Below the pieces are notes generated by a model. The model was given only the letters and a program-made list of their open reading frames with translations. It ran no database searches and had not been told where the DNA came from. Below, piece after piece: positions 32,894-40,985 of a stretch of 64,000 bases of DNA. Both the position numbers and the translations under genes were made by a program. Position 1 is the first letter of the stretch. Every line of letters begins with the position of its first letter. The stretch comes from an uncultured Ruminococcus sp. (GTDB taxonomy: Bacteria > Bacillota > Clostridia > Oscillospirales > Acutalibacteraceae): assembly GCA_902794395.1 (NCBI GenBank), contig CADBHB010000003.1:1-64000 (forward strand), given 5' to 3'.

Positions 32894-35308
32894 TTGAAAT
32901 ACAATCACAAGGCAGTAGAGCCTAAATGGCAGCAAATCTGGGAAGAGAAGGGCGTGTTCCACGCGAGCGACGACGTAAGCAAGGAAAAGTTTTACGCGCT
33001 TATCGAGTTCCCCTATCCTTCGGGTCAGGGACTCCACGTAGGTCATCCGCGCCCCTATACCGCGCTGGACACCGTAGCCCGCAAAAAGCGTTTGCAGGGA
33101 CTCAACGTACTCTATCCCATCGGCTGGGACGCCTTTGGTCTGCCCACCGAAAACTACGCTATCAAAAACCATATCCACCCCGAGATCGTCACCAAGAAAA
33201 ACATCGCGCGCTTTAAAAAGCAGATACAGTCGCTGGGCATCTCCTTCGACTGGAGCCGCGAGATAAACACCACCGATCCCGATTACTACAAGTGGACGCA
33301 GTGGATCTTCATCCAGCTGTTCAAGCACGGTCTCGCCTATAAAAAGGAGATGAACGTCAACTGGTGCACCTCCTGCAAATGCGTGCTTGCCAACGAGGAG
33401 GTCGTCAACGGCGTGTGCGAGCGCTGCGGCAGCGAGGTAGTACACAAGGTCAAGAGCCAGTGGATGCTCAAGATAACAGAGTATGCCGACCGCCTCATCA
33501 ACGATCTCGACCTGGTCAACTATCCCGACCGCGTAAAGGCGCAGCAGAAGAACTGGATAGGCAGAAGCACCGGCGCCGAGGTGGATTTTGAGACCACCAC
33601 CGGCGACATCCTCACCGTATACACCACCCGTGCCGACACCCTGTTCGGCGCGACCTACATGGTCATCTCTCCCGAGCATCCGCTTATCGAAAAGTGGGCG
33701 GACAAGCTTGATAATATGGACGACATCCGCGCCTATCAGGCAGCCGCCGCCAGAAAGTCCGACTTTGAGCGCACCGAGGTCGCCAAGGACAAGACCGGCG
33801 TTAAGCTTCAGGGCGTAAGGGCTATAAACCCCGTAAACAACACCGAGATCCCCATTTTTATCTCCGACTATGTCCTCGTGTCCTACGGCACCGGCGCCAT
33901 CATGGCGGTGCCCGCGCACGATACCCGCGACTGGGAGTTTGCCAAGAAATTCGACCTGCCCATCATCGAGGTGGTCAAGGGCGGCAACGTGCAGGAGGAG
34001 GCGTTCACCGACTGCGCCACCGGCGTCATGGTCAACTCCGGCATGCTCGACGGCCTCTCGGTCGACGAAGCTAAGGTCAAGATAATCGACTGGCTCACCA
34101 AGGAGGGCAAGGGCCACTCCAAGGTCAACTACAAGCTCCGCGACTGGGTGTTCTCACGCCAGCGCTACTGGGGCGAGCCTATCCCGATAGTAAGCTGCGA
34201 CAAGTGCGGCTATGTGCCGATAGACGAGAGCGAGCTTCCGCTCAGACTGCCTATGGTGGAGTCCTACGAGCCCACCGACACAGGCGAGTCGCCGCTTGCC
34301 AACATGACCGACTGGATCAACACCACCTGCCCGTGCTGCGGCGGACCTGCTAAGCGCGAGACCGACACCATGCCCCAGTGGGCGGGTTCGTCGTGGTACT
34401 ATCTGCGCTACATGGATCCCCACAACAGCGAGGCGCTCGCCTCCAAGGAGGCTCTCAACTACTGGTCGCCCGTCGACTGGTACAACGGCGGCATGGAGCA
34501 CACCACGCTCCACCTGCTCTACAGCCGCTTCTGGCACAAGTTCCTCTTTGACATCGGCGTGGTGCCCACTCCCGAGCCCTACGCCAAGCGCACCTCGCAC
34601 GGCATGATCCTCGGCGAGAACGGCGAAAAGATGAGCAAGTCCCGCGGCAACGTCGTCAACCCCGACGACATCGTGGACGAGTACGGCGCCGACACCATGC
34701 GCCTGTACGAAATGTTCATAGGCGACTTTGAAAAGGCTGCTCCCTGGAGCCAGGCGAGCATAAGAGGCTGCCGCCGCTTCATCGAGCGCTACTGGAACCT
34801 TCAGAACATCCTCGTCGACGGCGATACTATCCGTCCCGAGCTGGAAAGCGCCTTCCACAAAGCCATCAAAAAGGTCGGCGACGACATCGAGAACATCAAG
34901 TTCAACACCGCCATCGCCGCGCTTATGGCGCTCATCAACGACATCTCAAATGTAAAATCCATTAGCAGGGAAGAGCTGCGCGTCTTTTCCATCCTGCTCA
35001 ACCCCTTCGCTCCGCACGTGACCGAGGAGGTATACGAGGCGAACAAGCTGGGCGAGGGCATCCTTGCCGAGGCTCAGTGGCCGCAGTATGACGAGAGCAA
35101 GTGCGTGGACGAGACCGTAGAGATCGTCGTTCAGGTCAACGGAAAAATCAAGGCTAAGCTCAACATCCCCGTTGACGCCGACAAGGAAACCATGCTCGCC
35201 ATGGCTAAGGAAAACGAGAAAGTCACCGCCGCTCTTGACGGAATGTCTATTCTCAAGGAGATAGTTGTACCTAAAAAGCTTGTAAATCTTGTTGTAAAGC
35301 CCAAATAA
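32894..35308 (+). CDS. leuS: Leucyl-tRNA synthetase
   Basis: 804 residues from a TTG start behind GGAGGG at 6 bases. LeuS charges tRNA-Leu. The HIGH-type motif is [17 protein letters not shown], a zinc-binding CTSCKCV...CERCG insertion follows, the CP1 editing domain includes [12 protein letters not shown] and [11 protein letters not shown], and the KMSKS loop is [14 protein letters not shown]. The C-terminal anticodon-binding and ubiquitin-like extension is complete ([14 protein letters not shown]). No T-box was found in the 37-base gap before it. Confidence 0.98.
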   Translation: MKYNHKAVEPKWQQIWEEKGVFHASDDVSKEKFYALIEFPYPSGQGLHVGHPRPYTALDTVARKKRLQGLNVLYPIGWDAFGLPTENYAIKNHIHPEIVTKKNIARFKKQIQSLGISFDWSREINTTDPDYYKWTQWIFIQLFKHGLAYKKEMNVNWCTSCKCVLANEEVVNGVCERCGSEVVHKVKSQWMLKITEYADRLINDLDLVNYPDRVKAQQKNWIGRSTGAEVDFETTTGDILTVYTTRADTLFGATYMVISPEHPLIEKWADKLDNMDDIRAYQAAAARKSDFERTEVAKDKTGVKLQGVRAINPVNNTEIPIFISDYVLVSYGTGAIMAVPAHDTRDWEFAKKFDLPIIEVVKGGNVQEEAFTDCATGVMVNSGMLDGLSVDEAKVKIIDWLTKEGKGHSKVNYKLRDWVFSRQRYWGEPIPIVSCDKCGYVPIDESELPLRLPMVESYEPTDTGESPLANMTDWINTTCPCCGGPAKRETDTMPQWAGSSWYYLRYMDPHNSEALASKEALNYWSPVDWYNGGMEHTTLHLLYSRFWHKFLFDIGVVPTPEPYAKRTSHGMILGENGEKMSKSRGNVVNPDDIVDEYGADTMRLYEMFIGDFEKAAPWSQASIRGCRRFIERYWNLQNILVDGDTIRPELESAFHKAIKKVGDDIENIKFNTAIAALMALINDISNVKSISREELRVFSILLNPFAPHVTEEVYEANKLGEGILAEAQWPQYDESKCVDETVEIVVQVNGKIKAKLNIPVDADKETMLAMAKENEKVTAALDGMSILKEIVVPKKLVNLVVKPK

Positions 35309-35338
35309 ATAAAATTATTCTAATTTTCTACATTTCTA

Positions 35339-35367
35339 TTGACATTAATAGCGACATAATGTATAAT
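35339..35367 (+). promoter_or_regulatory. Perfect consensus promoter of rpsU
   Basis: TTGACA (35339-35344) and TATAAT (35362-35367) with a 17-base spacer, 58 bases ahead of the rpsU start. Confidence 0.88.
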
Positions 35368-35424
35368 AGTTTTTGCAAATTATGCATATTACCCATGCCT
35401 TATGGCAGATGGGAGGGAAGATAG

Positions 35425-35601
35425 ATGGCAGAGATTAGATTAAAAGAGAATGAATCTCTTGAAAGTGCTTTAAGACGATTCAAAAAGCAGTGTGCCAGAG
35501 CTGGCGTTATTGCTGAGGTTCGCAAAAGAGAAGCTTACGAAAAGCCCTCTGTAAAGCGCAAAAAGAAATCCGAAGCAGCTCGCAAACGCAAATACAGGTA
35601 A
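35425..35601 (+). CDS. rpsU: 30S ribosomal protein S21
   Basis: 58 residues. The opening [20 protein letters not shown] and the basic end ([15 protein letters not shown]) are typical of bacterial S21, the late-assembling small-subunit protein that sits near the anti-Shine-Dalgarno region. It has its own perfect promoter and an independent terminator, so it is a single-gene unit. The ribosome-binding site is GGGAGGGAAGATAG. Confidence 0.97.
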   Translation: MAEIRLKENESLESALRRFKKQCARAGVIAEVRKREAYEKPSVKRKKKSEAARKRKYR

Positions 35602-35608
35602 TCAAATA

Positions 35609-35640
35609 AGCGGACAGGGCTTTCTGTCCGCTTTTTGTTT
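35609..35640 (+). terminator. Intrinsic terminator of rpsU
   Basis: AGCGGACAG pairs with CTGTCCGCT around GGCTTT and is followed by TTTTGTTTG. Confidence 0.88.
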
Positions 35641-35661
35641 GTATGAAAAGCAGGTGTAAAC

Positions 35662-36093
35662 ATGAAAAGAATACTCGTTTTGCTCGGACCCAACCTCAAC
35701 ATGGTCGGCATCCGCGAAAAGGGCGTATACGGCACCGAGACCGCCGAGACCATCGAGGCTGAGATAGTGGCGTTCGCCGCCGACAACGGCTATGAGGCAG
35801 AGGTGTACCAATCCAACCACGAGGGCGACCTTATCGACAAGATCCACGCCTCCCGCCTGGAGTTTGACGGCGCGGTCATAAACGCCGGCGCGCTTACCCA
35901 CTACAGCTACGCGCTGCGCGACGCCATCGCCTCCGTCGACATACCCTATGTGGAGGTGCATATGTCAAACATCCACGCGCGCGAGGAGTTCAGGCATCAT
36001 TCCGTCATTGCGCCGGTCTGCGCGGGACAGATAGCGGGCTTCGGCAAGCACAGCTATTTTCTGGGCGTCACCGCCTTAAAGGATCTGATGTGA
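35662..36093 (+). CDS. aroQ: Type II 3-dehydroquinate dehydratase
   Basis: 143 residues, the small dodecameric type II enzyme that removes water from 3-dehydroquinate in the shikimate pathway. Seen: LLGPNLNMVGIREKGVYG with Tyr23 as the active-site tyrosine, YQSNHEGDLIDKI, the NAGALTHYSYALRDAI active-site stretch (usual NPGAYTHTS), and EVHMSNIHAREEFRHHS with the catalytic His. Its TGA overlaps the ATG of the M24 peptidase (TGATG), the order common in Firmicutes (aroQ-pepP-efp). Confidence 0.95.
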   Translation: MKRILVLLGPNLNMVGIREKGVYGTETAETIEAEIVAFAADNGYEAEVYQSNHEGDLIDKIHASRLEFDGAVINAGALTHYSYALRDAIASVDIPYVEVHMSNIHAREEFRHHSVIAPVCAGQIAGFGKHSYFLGVTALKDLM

Positions 36094-37181
36094 TGGGCGC
36101 GGTGTATGAAAACAGGCTTTGCGCGCTAAGGGAGCTGCTCGACGGCGAATGTGAGGCGCTGCTGCTTTCCCGTGAGGTCAACATCGGCTATTTTACGGGC
36201 TTTTTCCACAGCGAGGGCTGCCTATTGGTCACGCGAAGCCGCGCGGTGCTGCTGGTCGATTTCCGCTATTTTGAGGCGGCGCAGAAAAAGGCGGCGGGCT
36301 GCGAGGTGGTCTGCTTCAAAAGTCTGAGCGAGAGCATAGGGGACATCCTTTCCGCCGAGTCTGTCGCCCGAGTTTGCGGCGAAGCGAACGATCTCACCGT
36401 CAACCGCTGTGAGCTTCTTCGCAAAAAGCTCGGTGAGCGGCAGATCACCCTTATCGCCGACGGCAGGCTCGACAGGCGTATCGGCGAGCTTCGCCTGATA
36501 AAGCACCCCTCCGAGCTGGTGCATATCGCCTCCGCGCAAAAGATCGCCGAGCAGGCGTACTGCGAGACCCTCAACTATATCAAGCCCGGGGTCAGCGAAC
36601 GCGCCATAGCCGCCAGGCTTGAGTATGAGATGAAGCTTCGCGGGGCGGAGGACGTGTCCTTCAGCCTCATCACCGTGACCGGCAAAAAGACCTCTCTGCC
36701 GCACGGCGTGCCCTCCGATGACAAGGTCGCCGAGGGTGACTTTTTCACCTGTGATTTCGGCGCGGTGGTCGAGGGCTATCACAGCGACACCACGCGCACG
36801 GTCGCGGTGGGCTTTGCCACCGATGAAATGCGCGAGGTCTACTCTGTTGTCCTTCGCGCGCAGCTTGCCGCGCTTGACACGGTCAAGCCGGGCGTTACCT
36901 GCGCTCAGGCGGACAAAACCGCGCGCGACATAATCTCGGCTGCGGGCTACGGCGAATACTTCGGTCATTCCACCGGACACGGCGTCGGGCTGGACATCCA
37001 CGAGCTGCCCTTTGTGTCCTCCAAAAGCGACACCGTGCTGCGTGAGGGCATGGTCATCACCGACGAGCCGGGCATCTACCTGCCCGGAAAATTCGGCGTG
37101 CGCATCGAGGACATGCTCGCCGTCACCTCGGACGGCGTACACAACTTTGTGAATTTGCCAAAGGATTTGATAATTCTTTAA
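36093..37181 (+). CDS. M24-family Xaa-Pro aminopeptidase
   Basis: 362 residues. The N-terminal creatinase domain (LLLSREVNIGYFTGF) is followed by the pita-bread M24 domain from about residue 135. Its metal ligands are in TCDFGAVVEGYHSDTTRT, GHSTGHGVGLDIHELP and DEPGIYLPGKFGVRIED. Such enzymes release N-terminal residues before proline. Start chosen at the ATG overlapping the aroQ stop; a GTG three bases earlier is also in frame. The next gene efp makes a factor for polyproline translation, a functional echo often seen in this gene order. Confidence 0.93.
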   Translation: MGAVYENRLCALRELLDGECEALLLSREVNIGYFTGFFHSEGCLLVTRSRAVLLVDFRYFEAAQKKAAGCEVVCFKSLSESIGDILSAESVARVCGEANDLTVNRCELLRKKLGERQITLIADGRLDRRIGELRLIKHPSELVHIASAQKIAEQAYCETLNYIKPGVSERAIAARLEYEMKLRGAEDVSFSLITVTGKKTSLPHGVPSDDKVAEGDFFTCDFGAVVEGYHSDTTRTVAVGFATDEMREVYSVVLRAQLAALDTVKPGVTCAQADKTARDIISAAGYGEYFGHSTGHGVGLDIHELPFVSSKSDTVLREGMVITDEPGIYLPGKFGVRIEDMLAVTSDGVHNFVNLPKDLIIL

Positions 37182-37186
37182 AACAC

Positions 37187-37215
37187 TTGCATTTTTCCGC
37201 GTAATTATGTATAAT
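37187..37215 (+). promoter_or_regulatory. Promoter of the efp operon
   Basis: TTGCAT (37187-37192) and perfect TATAAT (37210-37215) at 17 bp, 57 bases ahead of efp. Confidence 0.72.
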
Positions 37216-37272
37216 GATTATATCTTAGCTGCACCCGCGAGGGAGTAGTTTGAAAAATAGGAGGTTATTCAA

Positions 37273-37830
37273 ATGATTTCAGCAGGTGATTTCAGAAACG
37301 GCGTGACATTTGAAATGGATGGACAGGTTGTTTCCATCGTTGAGTTTCAGCACGTAAAGCCCGGTAAAGGCGCCGCGTTTGTAAGAACCAAGATCAAAAA
37401 TGTGATTACAGGCGCTGTGGTTGAAAAGACTTTCAACCCCAACGACAAATACCCCACCGCTTTTATTGAGAGAAAGGATATGGAGTACAGCTACTCGGAC
37501 GGTGATCTCTATTACTTCATGGACACCGAAACCTGGGAGCAGCTTCCCATCAACAAGAGCGTTCTGGGCGATAACTTCAAGTTTGTAAAAGAAAACATGG
37601 TGTGCAAGGTACTGTCCTACAAGGGCAACGTTTTCGGCGTAGAGCCTCCGAACTTCGTTGAGCTCGCCGTCACCAAGACCGACCCCGGCTTCAAGGGCGA
37701 CACCGCCACCAATGCAACCAAGCCCGCTACTCTCGAAACAGGCGCGGAGATCAAGGTGCCCCTCTTTATCGACGAAGGCGAGGTCATCCAGATCGATACC
37801 CGTACCGGAGAGTACATGGGCAGAGCGTAA
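37273..37830 (+). CDS. efp: Elongation factor P
   Basis: 185 residues in three beta-barrel domains. EF-P rescues ribosomes stalled at polyproline. The modifiable loop reads VKPGKGAAF, with Lys32 at the tip; in Bacillus this lysine receives 5-aminopentanol and in gammaproteobacteria lysyl-lysine. The C-terminal signatures [22 protein letters not shown] are present. A near-perfect AGGAGGTTATTCA site precedes the ATG. It is followed after 13 bases by a zinc-ribbon protein gene in the same transcript. Confidence 0.97.
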   Translation: MISAGDFRNGVTFEMDGQVVSIVEFQHVKPGKGAAFVRTKIKNVITGAVVEKTFNPNDKYPTAFIERKDMEYSYSDGDLYYFMDTETWEQLPINKSVLGDNFKFVKENMVCKVLSYKGNVFGVEPPNFVELAVTKTDPGFKGDTATNATKPATLETGAEIKVPLFIDEGEVIQIDTRTGEYMGRA

Positions 37831-37843
37831 TTAGGAGAGTATC

Positions 37844-38326
37844 ATGGATCTAACCGAAAAAATCTGTTATATCAAAGGTCTTGCCGAGGGTCTTGCCCTT
37901 GACGACAGCAAACCCGAGGTCAAGGTGCTCAACGCCATCATCGACTTGCTCGACGATATAGCCTATGACCTGCAGGACATGGAGGAGCTATACGATGAGC
38001 TCAGCGCCCAGGTCGACGAGATCGACGAGGATCTCTCGGTCGTTGAGGACGACCTCTATGACGATGAAGACGAAGAAGACCTCGACGATTTCGAGGACGA
38101 CTTCGACGGCTTTGACGAAGAAGAGGATGTTTTCTATGAAGTGACCTGCTCTTCCTGCGGCGAAAAGATCAACGTTTCCGAGGATGTATTGCTCGAGGGC
38201 GAGATCAATTGCCCCAACTGCGGCGAGACGCTGGAGTTTGATTTCTCCGACATCTTCGCCGAGGATCAGGACTGCGACTACGACTGCGACAGCTGCGAGG
38301 CAAAAGACAACTGCGGCAAGTTATAA
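37844..38326 (+). CDS. CD1247-like acidic protein with C-terminal zinc ribbon
   Basis: 160 residues. Residues 1-60 form a helical domain (ICYIKGLAEGLALDDSKPEVKVLNAIIDLLDDIAYDL) like the CD1247 N-terminal family. A very acidic linker of Asp and Glu (about 60-95) follows. The C-terminal part has two CxxC pairs, CSSCGEKI and CPNCGETL, then a Cys-rich end (CDYDCDSCEAKDNC). It likely binds zinc, and the acidity suggests it contacts a basic partner such as a ribosomal protein; this is inference from composition and its place after efp. Function is not established. Confidence 0.78.
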   Translation: MDLTEKICYIKGLAEGLALDDSKPEVKVLNAIIDLLDDIAYDLQDMEELYDELSAQVDEIDEDLSVVEDDLYDDEDEEDLDDFEDDFDGFDEEEDVFYEVTCSSCGEKINVSEDVLLEGEINCPNCGETLEFDFSDIFAEDQDCDYDCDSCEAKDNCGKL

Positions 38327-38337
38327 TCAACATTTTT

Positions 38338-38370
38338 CACCCCTTGTATAGTATGTACGAGGGGTGTTTT
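38338..38370 (+). terminator. Terminator of the efp unit whose stem contains the yunB ribosome-binding site
   Basis: CACCCCTTGTA pairs with TACGAGGGGTG (one T-G wobble) and is followed by seven T. The right arm's GAGGGG is also the only Shine-Dalgarno-like sequence before yunB. Confidence 0.75.
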
Positions 38371-38371
38371 T

Positions 38372-39031
38372 TTGTTTGTCTGCAAAACCAAACGGAAAAA
38401 ACGCAAAAAGCGGCGCATAGCTTTATTCTGCGCGGCGCTTTTTGTGTTTGCGCTGATACTTGCCGTCCGCGGCTTTGAAAAAAAGGTGGAGGTGTTCAGC
38501 GGCAGCTATCTGCCCGGCTTCGCGCGGCAGACCGCGACAAAGGCGGTGTGCGGCGCGGTTGAACAGGCGCTTGCCGAAGGGCATTACAGCTACGGCGACT
38601 TTGCGTCAGTCCGCTATTCGGACGGCAGGGCGGTGTCCGTCGAAACCGACCCCGCCGCGGTGAACGAGCTTAAAAGCAGGGTAACGAAAAACGCAGAGCT
38701 GGAGTGCGAAAAAATCCACAACAGCGTCATGTACATTCCGCTGGGCGCCTTTACGGGGCTGAGCCTTATAGCCAACGAGGGCCCCAAAATACCGCTGACC
38801 TACTGCCTGACGGGCAGCTTTTCGGCAGAGCTGGAAAGCACGTTTGAGGAGGCGGGCATCAACCAGACCATCCACCATATCCGCCTTGTAGTCACGTCCG
38901 AGATAGTCACCGCCTCAGTCGATTATAAGGACACAATGACCTTTACCACCGACTTCGAGATAGCCCAGAGTGTGATAGTGGGCGATATACCCACTACATA
39001 TGGTGGGTATTTAACGCCGATACGCGGATAA
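38372..39031 (+). CDS. yunB: Sporulation protein YunB
   Basis: 219 residues starting at TTG. A basic cytoplasmic start (KTKRKKRKKRR) is followed by one transmembrane helix near residues 16-33 and an extracytoplasmic domain containing YGDFASVRYSDGRAVSVET, SVMYIPLGAFTGLSLIANEGPKIP and IHHIRLVVTSEI, all YunB hallmarks. In Bacillus yunB is made in the mother cell and mutants form defective spores. Its presence marks the host as a likely spore-former. The 7-T terminator directly in front of the start means that expression needs readthrough or another promoter. Confidence 0.88.
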   Translation: MFVCKTKRKKRKKRRIALFCAALFVFALILAVRGFEKKVEVFSGSYLPGFARQTATKAVCGAVEQALAEGHYSYGDFASVRYSDGRAVSVETDPAAVNELKSRVTKNAELECEKIHNSVMYIPLGAFTGLSLIANEGPKIPLTYCLTGSFSAELESTFEEAGINQTIHHIRLVVTSEIVTASVDYKDTMTFTTDFEIAQSVIVGDIPTTYGGYLTPIRG

Positions 39032-39057
39032 AAACCGAAATATTGTGGAAAAATATA

Positions 39058-39086
39058 TTGAAAACCCCGGGCGGTTGTGCTATAAT
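39058..39086 (+). promoter_or_regulatory. Promoter of miaB
   Basis: TTGAAA (39058-39063) and perfect TATAAT (39081-39086) at 17 bp. It lies 37 bases upstream of the TTG start. Confidence 0.78.
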
Positions 39087-39122
39087 AAAACAGTTAATCA
39101 AAATGGGTTAGGAGGCGTTTGT

Positions 39123-40535
39123 TTGCCTGATATGCCAAATAAAGCGCGTCAACTGTCGGAAAAGCAATCCGAGTATATGCATCTTATCGCCGAAATAATG
39201 GAGATACGCAAGCGCGGAGAAAAGCCGCTCGCCTTTATCCACACCTACGGCTGTCAGCAAAATGTCGCCGACAGCGAACGCATCAAGGGCATGCTCGACA
39301 AGTCCGGCTTCGGCTTTACGGACACACCCGATGACGCGGATTTTATCCTCTTCAACACCTGCGCGGTGCGCGAGCACGCGGAGGACAGGGTGTTCGGCAA
39401 CGTCGGCGCCCTTAAAAACCTCAAGCGGCGCCACCCGCAGATACTCATAGCGCTCTGCGGCTGCATGATGGAGCAGGAGCACATAGCGGACCGCATCTAC
39501 AACAGCTTCCCCTTTGTGGGGCTGGTGTTCGGCACCCACTCGCTCCACCGTTTTCCCGAGCTGCTTTACCGCTCGCTGGTAGACGGCAGGCGCGTGGTAG
39601 AACGCGGCAACGACGACAGGCTGGTGTACGAGGGCTTTCCCGTTCACCGCGACGGCAGCTTCAAGGGCTGGCTGCCTGTCATGTACGGCTGCAACAACTT
39701 CTGCACCTACTGTGTGGTGCCTTATGTGCGCGGCAGAGAGCGCAGCAGGGAAAAGGACGTTATCCTCAGCGAGGCTAAGGAAATGATAGCCGGCGGCTTC
39801 AGGGACATCACCCTGCTCGGGCAAAACGTCAACTCCTACGGAAAAACGCTTGAAACGCCCGTGAGCTTTGCGCAGCTTATCCGCGAGATAGACAGCATCG
39901 ACGGCGACTATTGGCTTCGCTTTATGACCTCTCATCCTAAGGACTGCTCAAAGGAGCTCATCGACGCCATCGCGGAGGGACAGCACATCAGCAATCACCT
40001 GCACCTGCCGTTCCAGAGCGGCTCCGACCGAGTTTTAAAGGCGATGAACCGCCACTACGACCGCAAAAAATACCTGGAGACCGTAGCCTACGCCAAGGAG
40101 CGCATCGACGGGCTGTCGCTGACCAGCGACATTATCGTCGGCTTCCCGGGCGAGACCTACGAGGATTTCAAGCAGACGCTGTCGCTCATCCGCGAGGTTG
40201 AGTTCACCTCGCTGTTCACCTTTATCTTCTCGCCGCGAAAGGGGACTCCCGCCGAAAAAATGGACGATCCCGTGCCCGCAGAGGAAAAGTCAAAATGGTT
40301 CCGTGAGCTGCTCGATGTGCAGGAGGAGATCGCCGCCAAGCGCTGCGCCTCTATGGTCGGTCAGACCGAGCGCGTGCTTATCGAGGGCGTAAAGGAAAAG
40401 ACGGGCGAATTGAACGCCCGCACCGGCGGCAATATTATAGTGGAGCTTACAGGTAACAAGGACCTGATAGGCACCTTTCAGAATGTTAAGATCACCAAAG
40501 CCCGCAACTGGATACTCAAGGGCGAGCTGAACTGA
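39123..40535 (+). CDS. miaB: tRNA-2-methylthio-N6-dimethylallyladenosine synthase
   Basis: 470 residues from a TTG behind GGAGG at 7 bases; an in-frame ATG at 39045 lies upstream of the promoter's -10 box. MiaB adds a methylthio group to i6A37 in tRNAs. The N-terminal cluster domain has HTYGCQQNVADSERI with further Cys in FNTCAVREHAEDR and CGCMMEQ; the radical SAM motif is CNNFCTYC; the TRAM domain ends the protein (VLIEGVKEKTGELNARTGGN). MiaA, which makes the i6A substrate, is encoded at 45603-46553. Confidence 0.95.
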   Translation: MPDMPNKARQLSEKQSEYMHLIAEIMEIRKRGEKPLAFIHTYGCQQNVADSERIKGMLDKSGFGFTDTPDDADFILFNTCAVREHAEDRVFGNVGALKNLKRRHPQILIALCGCMMEQEHIADRIYNSFPFVGLVFGTHSLHRFPELLYRSLVDGRRVVERGNDDRLVYEGFPVHRDGSFKGWLPVMYGCNNFCTYCVVPYVRGRERSREKDVILSEAKEMIAGGFRDITLLGQNVNSYGKTLETPVSFAQLIREIDSIDGDYWLRFMTSHPKDCSKELIDAIAEGQHISNHLHLPFQSGSDRVLKAMNRHYDRKKYLETVAYAKERIDGLSLTSDIIVGFPGETYEDFKQTLSLIREVEFTSLFTFIFSPRKGTPAEKMDDPVPAEEKSKWFRELLDVQEEIAAKRCASMVGQTERVLIEGVKEKTGELNARTGGNIIVELTGNKDLIGTFQNVKITKARNWILKGELN

Positions 40536-40550
40536 TAGGAGGAATAATAA

Positions 40551-40952
40551 ATGGACGTTATAGCACTGGCAAGAGAATTGGGAAAAGCCCTGCAGCAGGA
40601 GGAAGCCTACGCCAAATGGCAGGAGGCTCAGCACACCGCCGACGCCGACGCCGAGCTGCAGCAGCTCATCGGCGAGTTCAACCTCAAGAGAATGATAATC
40701 AACGACGAGGCAGGAAAGGCGGACAGAGATCAGGACAAGCTGACGCAGGCAAACAAGGAGATGCGCGAGGTGTACTCCAAAATCATGTCCAACAGCAATA
40801 TGATAGCCTACAACGACGCAAAATCCGCGTTTGACGTTATACTCAACCGCGTCAACGCCATCATACAGCAGAGCGCTCAGGGCGCCGACCCCGAAACGGC
40901 AGACCTGGCGGACTGCACCGGCAGCTGCAGCACCTGCGGCGGCTGCTCATAA
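40551..40952 (+). CDS. YlbF-family regulator
   Basis: 133 residues, mostly helical, matching the YlbF/YmcA/YaaT group (ARELGKALQQEEAYAKWQEA...DAELQQLIGEFN...). In Bacillus these form a complex with a 4Fe-4S cluster that helps RNase Y mature mRNAs and affects competence and sporulation. The end has a Cys cluster (CTGSCSTCGGC) that could hold iron-sulfur. It sits between miaB and mutS, a common place in Clostridia. Confidence 0.83.
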   Translation: MDVIALARELGKALQQEEAYAKWQEAQHTADADAELQQLIGEFNLKRMIINDEAGKADRDQDKLTQANKEMREVYSKIMSNSNMIAYNDAKSAFDVILNRVNAIIQQSAQGADPETADLADCTGSCSTCGGCS

Positions 40953-40985
40953 TCAGCATTAAATCTACGGAAAGGGTGTGAGGGC

